Origin: Anaerolineaceae bacterium
GTDB taxonomy: Bacteria > Chloroflexota > Anaerolineae > Anaerolineales > Villigracilaceae
Direction of reading: 5' to 3'
DNA: 34,300 nucleotides
Assembly: GCA_003598975.1 (NCBI GenBank)
Contig: QZIJ01000134.1
Location: forward strand, 1 to 34,300
Part shown: positions 30,619-34,300 of the stretch, piece after piece
How the letters are laid out: each line of letters starts with the position of its first letter
Position numbering within the stretch: the first letter of the stretch is position 1
Notes under the pieces: generated by a model
The model's input: only the letters and a program-made list of their open reading frames with translations
Database searches by the model: none
What the model was told of the DNA's origin: nothing
Program-made: the position numbers and the translations under genes

Positions 30619-31758
30619 ATGGCATCGAACAAAGTTCGCAGCATCAGGCTGTTTTTTATTTTGGGAATTCTGATTTCCGTCCTTGTCGCTTGTGGGGGAG
30701 AGTCAGGTTATGCTCCAATATCTCCCGTCGTGCCAACACTTTCGACGGATAATTCTCCTACTGACATTATGGCATCGCCTTCAAATAATTCAATCACTAC
30801 AGGAACGCCTACAGCAATCGCTACAATAGCCCCATCTACCGCTACACACATGGTTTGGTATACAACAGCGCTTGCTTTTCAAAGGACAGAAGCAGCAGAT
30901 AGACAGAATTTTTGGAACAGTGAGGCAACGCAGAAAGCGCAATTTTTGGTTTCATGTGATGACACTGATTTGGATGCCTATGATTATCAAGTTTCTACAA
31001 ACGGGGAGTGGATTGCGGTAAGTTGTGGCAATAAATCAAGACAAAAAATAATTGTGCAGAACAAAGAAGGTATTAGGTGGGCCGTAAAGCCTGAAGACTT
31101 TCCAGGCATTGATAATGATTACGGTTGGTTGAAGCCAAAATATTGGAGTTTGGATGGACAATATTTATTTCTCACCAGAACATTCGCGCGGTCAGGAGGT
31201 GGTGATGAGTGTTTTGGAGGAGGAGGGGAATATGCACTTTTTCAACTTGATCTAAAAAACGGCTCATGGGCAACCATTATCCCGCCGACAAATGGTTTTC
31301 CTGGTTATGACATCCACTTTTCGCCCTCTGGGCGAAGATATGCCGTAGATATTGATGGCATTACCATCGCAGATTTCAAGTCAGGGGAAGTAGTTAAAGT
31401 TGATGCACGTGGAGTTATTGATTTAAGTTGGTCGCCTGATGGTCGCTATTTGGCATATTCTGTTGCAACCTGTGACGAAGCAGGACAGGCAAAATCGGCA
31501 TCGGTTTATATCTGGGATTTACAAACGAGTCGGGAGCAACTGCTATTCTCGTATGAGAAATTAATCTTGCACCTAGAATTGTGGTTAGATGATTCAACCT
31601 TTCGCGTTTTAGGAAAAAAACTGGTAAAAACGGAAGATGTGAGAATAGTAAATGGTGTGAACGTATGCCCTTGCTACAATTATGTTTACGATGTTTATGT
31701 GTATAACATAGTAAGGGAACAGTTCGTTTTCTCTGGTACAGCAACACCCTACCCATAA
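30619..31758 (+). CDS. AT-rich lipoprotein with TolB/WD40-like beta-propeller repeats
   Basis: 379 residues. A lipoprotein signal ends in LVAC (Cys25), followed by a Ser/Thr/Pro-rich spacer to about 80. The mature domain shows recurring propeller strands: VSTNGEWIAVSCGN, WSLDGQYLFLTR, FSPSGRRYAVDI, WSPDGRYLAYSV, the last two being typical TolB/PD40 blades. No enzyme function is apparent; such domains usually bind other proteins or carbohydrates outside the cell. The gene is clearly more AT-rich and uses more A/T-ending codons than its neighbours, which suggests recent transfer or weak expression selection. Confidence 0.8.
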   Translation: MASNKVRSIRLFFILGILISVLVACGGESGYAPISPVVPTLSTDNSPTDIMASPSNNSITTGTPTAIATIAPSTATHMVWYTTALAFQRTEAADRQNFWNSEATQKAQFLVSCDDTDLDAYDYQVSTNGEWIAVSCGNKSRQKIIVQNKEGIRWAVKPEDFPGIDNDYGWLKPKYWSLDGQYLFLTRTFARSGGGDECFGGGGEYALFQLDLKNGSWATIIPPTNGFPGYDIHFSPSGRRYAVDIDGITIADFKSGEVVKVDARGVIDLSWSPDGRYLAYSVATCDEAGQAKSASVYIWDLQTSREQLLFSYEKLILHLELWLDDSTFRVLGKKLVKTEDVRIVNGVNVCPCYNYVYDVYVYNIVREQFVFSGTATPYP

Positions 31759-31767
31759 ATTTCCAGA

Positions 31768-31773
31768 TACAAT
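31768..31773 (+). promoter_or_regulatory. -10 box close to the RNase H-like gene start
   Basis: TACAAT ends 6 bases before the GTG start at 31780 with no Shine-Dalgarno, so the transcript may be leaderless. Confidence 0.4.
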
Positions 31774-31779
31774 TGTCGC

Positions 31780-33039
31780 GTGGACTCTCCCAAACCCTCC
31801 CTCGCTGACAAACTCAAAGCCCTCGGCGTGAAAGTGGGGACGGCGGATCTACCCCCCTCTGTACTCCCCAAGGGGGGGATGAAAGACATCCCGATTCATA
31901 CCATCGTCCCGGGCGGATATCGTCAGACCGCGCGGGGCGAGGCCTTCGTCTCCGAGCAGACTTTCGGCGCGGACTATCGTCACGGCTCTCAACCATTAAC
32001 CCTTAACCATCCTCTGGATACCATTGCTACCTGGGCTAAAGACCCTCTTCTTTCCACTTTGCCTCTTTCCTCCTTCGCCTTCCTCGACACCGAAACCAGC
32101 GGCATGGCAGGCGGCACAGGGACATACGCCTTCATGGTCGGGGTGGGACGCTTCGAGGGCGACGACTTCCGTCTGGCGCAGTTCTTCCTGCGCGACCCGT
32201 CCGAAGAACCCGCCATGCTCGAAGCGACGATCGAGTTCCTCGCGCCCTGCAAAGCGCTGGTGACGTTCAACGGGAAGGCGTTTGACGCTCCCCTGCTCAA
32301 CACGCGCTACAAACTACACAGCATCCCTTCGCCGATCAAAGAGTTTTCGCATCTCGACTTGCTTCCGCTGGCGCGGCGTCTCTGGCGGGACAGACTCCCA
32401 TCCCGTGCGCTGAAATATCTCGAAGAGAACATCCTCGGCCTGCCGCGCACCAGCGAGGAAGTGCCTGGCTACGAAATCCCCTGGCTGTATTTTGACTACC
32501 TCCGCACGGGCGACGCGACCCCGCTGAAGGGCGTCTTCTACCACAACGCCATGGACGTGATCTCGATGGCCGCCTTGCTCAGTCATATCGCGTCCATTTT
32601 CCATGACCCGTTCGACGGTCGCGTCCAGCACGGACTTGATTTCATCGCCCTCGGCAAACTCTACGAAGACCTCCGTCAATGGGATTCCGCCGCGCGTCTC
32701 TTTGAGCATGGACTCACCCACGAGTTGAGCGAATCCGATTTCGGGTCGGCGGTGGAGCGGCTCTCGCATCTGCAAAAACGCCGCGGGGACATGGGCGAAG
32801 CCGTCCGCTTGTGGGAGCAGGCCGCCGCGCAGGGTCACATTTACGCGCACGTCGAGTTGGCGAAATATTTCGAGCATCGCGTCCGTGATATGGATGAGGC
32901 GATGCGCTGGGCCAGGTCCGCGCTGGAGTTGGTGAAATCGTCAGAGTTGCCCGCCTACGTCAAGAAGCACTGGAAGCAGGAACTCGATCATCGTCTCGCG
33001 CGGCTGAAGTCAAAGGCAAAAAAAACGAGAGCGGAATGA
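31780..33039 (+). CDS. YprB-like RNase H-fold exonuclease domain protein with C-terminal TPRs
   Basis: 419 residues from a GTG at 31780. A DEDD-type exonuclease domain (RNase_H_2, YprB family) runs from about 98 to 270: Asp103/Glu105 in FLDTETSG, then FNGKAFDAPLL, a DLLPLARRLWR helix, and HNAMDVISM near the end with the last acid. The remainder (about 285-400) is helical TPR/Sel1-like (WDSAARLFEHGL, AVRLWEQAAAQGHIYAHVELAKYFEH). It probably cleaves nucleic acid in the cytoplasm; the substrate is unknown. The N-terminal 95 residues are partly encoded by a G/C palindrome and heptamer repeats. No Shine-Dalgarno is seen, and a -10 box sits directly before the start. Confidence 0.85.
   Translation: MDSPKPSLADKLKALGVKVGTADLPPSVLPKGGMKDIPIHTIVPGGYRQTARGEAFVSEQTFGADYRHGSQPLTLNHPLDTIATWAKDPLLSTLPLSSFAFLDTETSGMAGGTGTYAFMVGVGRFEGDDFRLAQFFLRDPSEEPAMLEATIEFLAPCKALVTFNGKAFDAPLLNTRYKLHSIPSPIKEFSHLDLLPLARRLWRDRLPSRALKYLEENILGLPRTSEEVPGYEIPWLYFDYLRTGDATPLKGVFYHNAMDVISMAALLSHIASIFHDPFDGRVQHGLDFIALGKLYEDLRQWDSAARLFEHGLTHELSESDFGSAVERLSHLQKRRGDMGEAVRLWEQAAAQGHIYAHVELAKYFEHRVRDMDEAMRWARSALELVKSSELPAYVKKHWKQELDHRLARLKSKAKKTRAE
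31851..31879. repeat. C-run/G-run palindrome in coding sequence
   Basis: Six C (31852-31857) then CTCCCC, AA, and seven G (31872-31878). It resembles the dispersed CCCCCTCTG...CTCCCC...GGGGG repeats seen between genes in many bacteria, here read in frame as about ten residues (LPPSVLPKGG). Confidence 0.5.
31991..32011 (+). repeat. Heptamer repeat in coding sequence
   Basis: AACCATT, AACCCTT, AACCATC in tandem, followed at about 32045-32085 by a looser CTT-rich 7-base rhythm. Both are read in frame just before the exonuclease domain. Confidence 0.5.
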
Positions 33040-33055
33040 GCAACCCGCTCTCGTT
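33024..33055 (-). terminator. Terminator overlapping the 3' end of the RNase H-like gene
   Basis: Arms AACGAGAGCGG (33024-33034) and CCGCTCTCGTT (33045-33055). The 10-base loop contains the plus-strand stop codon. The run of A at 33018-33025 gives a T tract only on the minus strand, so it most likely ends the RDD gene, with its hairpin inside the convergent gene. Confidence 0.75.
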
Positions 33056-33077
33056 CGCATATTGGCGGACCCGTGTT

Positions 33078-34136
33078 TCAGCGCATTGAATTAAGCAGCG
33101 ACGGGGCAAGTAGGATCGCCACAAAACCCAGCAAACACGAGATGGTAATCAAAAGCACGATCAGCCGCCAGATCATGATCTTTTGCGGAAAAGTCATCCC
33201 ATTTCGATGTTCCAATTCGTGACAGACGCGCTCGAATTCGTGGCGCTGGAACTGCCCCAGCCATTTCATTTTGACGGGAGTGCCCTGCGGCGAAACGCCA
33301 TCCAATTCCAATTGGCGGATCATGCCGAATTTGTGAATCACACCGCTTGTAATCGTCCCAAACTCAACGCGACGGTAATCGTGAAATTCGAGGGCAACCT
33401 CTGTCCCGCGGAATTCAACCTTGTGGATCTTCGCCGTGTTGACCACCAGCGTTCCCGCAATCAAATCGCCGATGCGCTGTTTGAGCGGCGTAAGCCAGAT
33501 GACGATGGCACCGATGGGATTGTACTCAACGAATGCAAACAAAGCACGGATGACCGCCTGCCACCAGGCGATCTTTCCGCCGTCCTTGCGGATCACCTTC
33601 AAGTTACTGCTTTTCTTGCCGGGCGTCATCCCCCAGATCGTCTCGCAGAGGATCAAATACACGGGCCAGATCGCGATATATAGAACGAAAAGACCGCCGG
33701 TGTATATCGCGGCCAAATCATCGTTCATGCCTTCGGGATTTGCCAGCGCCACGGGCAGGGTGATAATCGTGCCTATGATCGCGTAGATGACATAGATCAG
33801 GAGCGCGTCCATGAACACGCCGTTGAAGCGCCAGTTGACTCCCTCGCCGCGAATCGGCTCGATCACCCACTCCACCGCGTCCCCCGTTGGGATGGGGGCG
33901 GAAGCGGCCGCGGCCTTGCCTCCTTCCGCGATCAGGCGAGTCTCGAAGCGAATATCCATCACCTCGTTGCCGCAAGTCTTACATTTGCCATTCTCGTCCA
34001 CTTCCATCATGGCATGGTCGGTGGAGCAGTAGCCGCGACGCGTCACTTCGAACGTCGCGCCGCAGAAACGGCAGAGTTTCGCCTCCGCCTTGATCTCCTC
34101 CGCGCAGACAGGGCACTTTTTGGTCTGATCAGACAT
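33078..34136 (-). CDS. RDD-family membrane protein with two N-terminal zinc ribbons
   Basis: 352 residues. The first zinc ribbon has Cys8, Cys11, Cys22 and Cys25 (CPVCAEEIKAEAKLCRFCG); the second has Cys37, His41, Cys52 and Cys55. An RDD membrane domain (about 105-240) includes GMTPGKKSSNLKVIRKDGG. A soluble part (240-315) follows and a last hydrophobic helix lies at about 325-347. RDD proteins are poorly understood; some are proposed Na+/H+ transporters, but no function is assigned here. The start is supported by GAGAGGTGA before the ATG and by a promoter with 17-base spacing. Confidence 0.87.
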   Translation of the reverse strand: MSDQTKKCPVCAEEIKAEAKLCRFCGATFEVTRRGYCSTDHAMMEVDENGKCKTCGNEVMDIRFETRLIAEGGKAAAASAPIPTGDAVEWVIEPIRGEGVNWRFNGVFMDALLIYVIYAIIGTIITLPVALANPEGMNDDLAAIYTGGLFVLYIAIWPVYLILCETIWGMTPGKKSSNLKVIRKDGGKIAWWQAVIRALFAFVEYNPIGAIVIWLTPLKQRIGDLIAGTLVVNTAKIHKVEFRGTEVALEFHDYRRVEFGTITSGVIHKFGMIRQLELDGVSPQGTPVKMKWLGQFQRHEFERVCHELEHRNGMTFPQKIMIWRLIVLLITISCLLGFVAILLAPSLLNSMR

Positions 34137-34159
34137 GGCGTCACCTCTCTCTCATAATC

Positions 34160-34188
34160 ATTATAGGGATTTTCAGGGTGAAATTCAA
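34160..34188 (-). promoter_or_regulatory. Sigma-70-type promoter of the RDD gene
   Basis: On the minus strand TTGAAT (34188-34183), a 17-base spacer, then TATAAT (34165-34160). The remaining upstream sequence to 34300 shows no gene or other clear signal. Confidence 0.7.
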
Positions 34189-34300
34189 CCGTGAGTTTCG
34201 GCGGTGTTTGTAACATAAGCGGTGGGTGAAATTGGAAACTGAAAAGTCCAAACAAAGGTAGAGGAAACACGTTGGGTTAGAAGAACGAACTCCCCGCCAG

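Overview
The window looks like chromosomal DNA of a Chloroflexota bacterium, most likely class Anaerolineae. This is inferred from moderately high GC, secreted proteins with Thr/Pro-rich 'TPTATP' linkers, several zinc-ribbon membrane proteins, a nadK-recN neighbourhood, and the dispersed small palindromes and short tandem repeats. No rRNA, tRNA, phage, transposase or CRISPR array was seen. About 30 genes are packed tightly and no gap without a gene reaches 300 bases.

Layout. 1-2830 (minus): a cell-wall set of N-acetylmuramoyl-L-alanine amidase, two related L,D-transpeptidases and the start of a Tat-exported protein. 2893-4004 (plus): a flavin reductase coupled to an AMMECR1-domain protein behind a clear sigma-70 type promoter. 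4032-5606 (minus): a lipoprotein sugar (PQQ-type) dehydrogenase and a DUF1232 protein. 5726-6130: OsmC-like peroxidase. 6297-9448: NAD kinase, a B-box zinc-finger membrane protein and RecN. 9608-15420: five coupled genes, namely a DinB/ClbS-like protein, GMP synthase, a polytopic membrane protein, a VWA+FHA protein and a PP2C phosphatase, ending in a terminator. 15505-17565 (minus): a trimethylamine/histamine-dehydrogenase-type flavoprotein. 17797-18261: an EF-hand-like membrane-anchored protein. 18323-19243 (minus): a cation diffusion facilitator. 19337-22413: RlmB/TrmH-type rRNA methyltransferase, GH1 beta-glucosidase and a GNAT acetyltransferase. 22460-23312: a 48-residue membrane protein and a zinc-ribbon/SH3-like protein. 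23401-27123: a heterodimeric ABC exporter. 27263-30458: a small lipoprotein, a ferric-reductase-like flavocytochrome and a GPH-family sugar symporter. 30619-34136: an AT-rich beta-propeller lipoprotein, a YprB-like RNase H-fold exonuclease with TPRs, and a zinc-ribbon RDD membrane protein.

The most interesting signals are not single genes. (1) Small dispersed palindromes and 7/8-bp tandem repeats lie between genes and have also entered coding sequence in frame: one in the amine dehydrogenase, one forming the signal peptide of the VWA/FHA protein, and one in the N-terminus of the RNase H-like protein. (2) Short tandem repeats sit directly on or just before several start codons (7192, 20164, 21547, 25309) where no Shine-Dalgarno is visible. 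(3) Several genes have a -10 box 5-8 bases before the start codon, suggesting leaderless mRNAs. (4) The amine dehydrogenase keeps all cofactor residues of trimethylamine dehydrogenase but has polar residues (Glu60, Asp355) in the substrate bowl, pointing to a cationic amine substrate.
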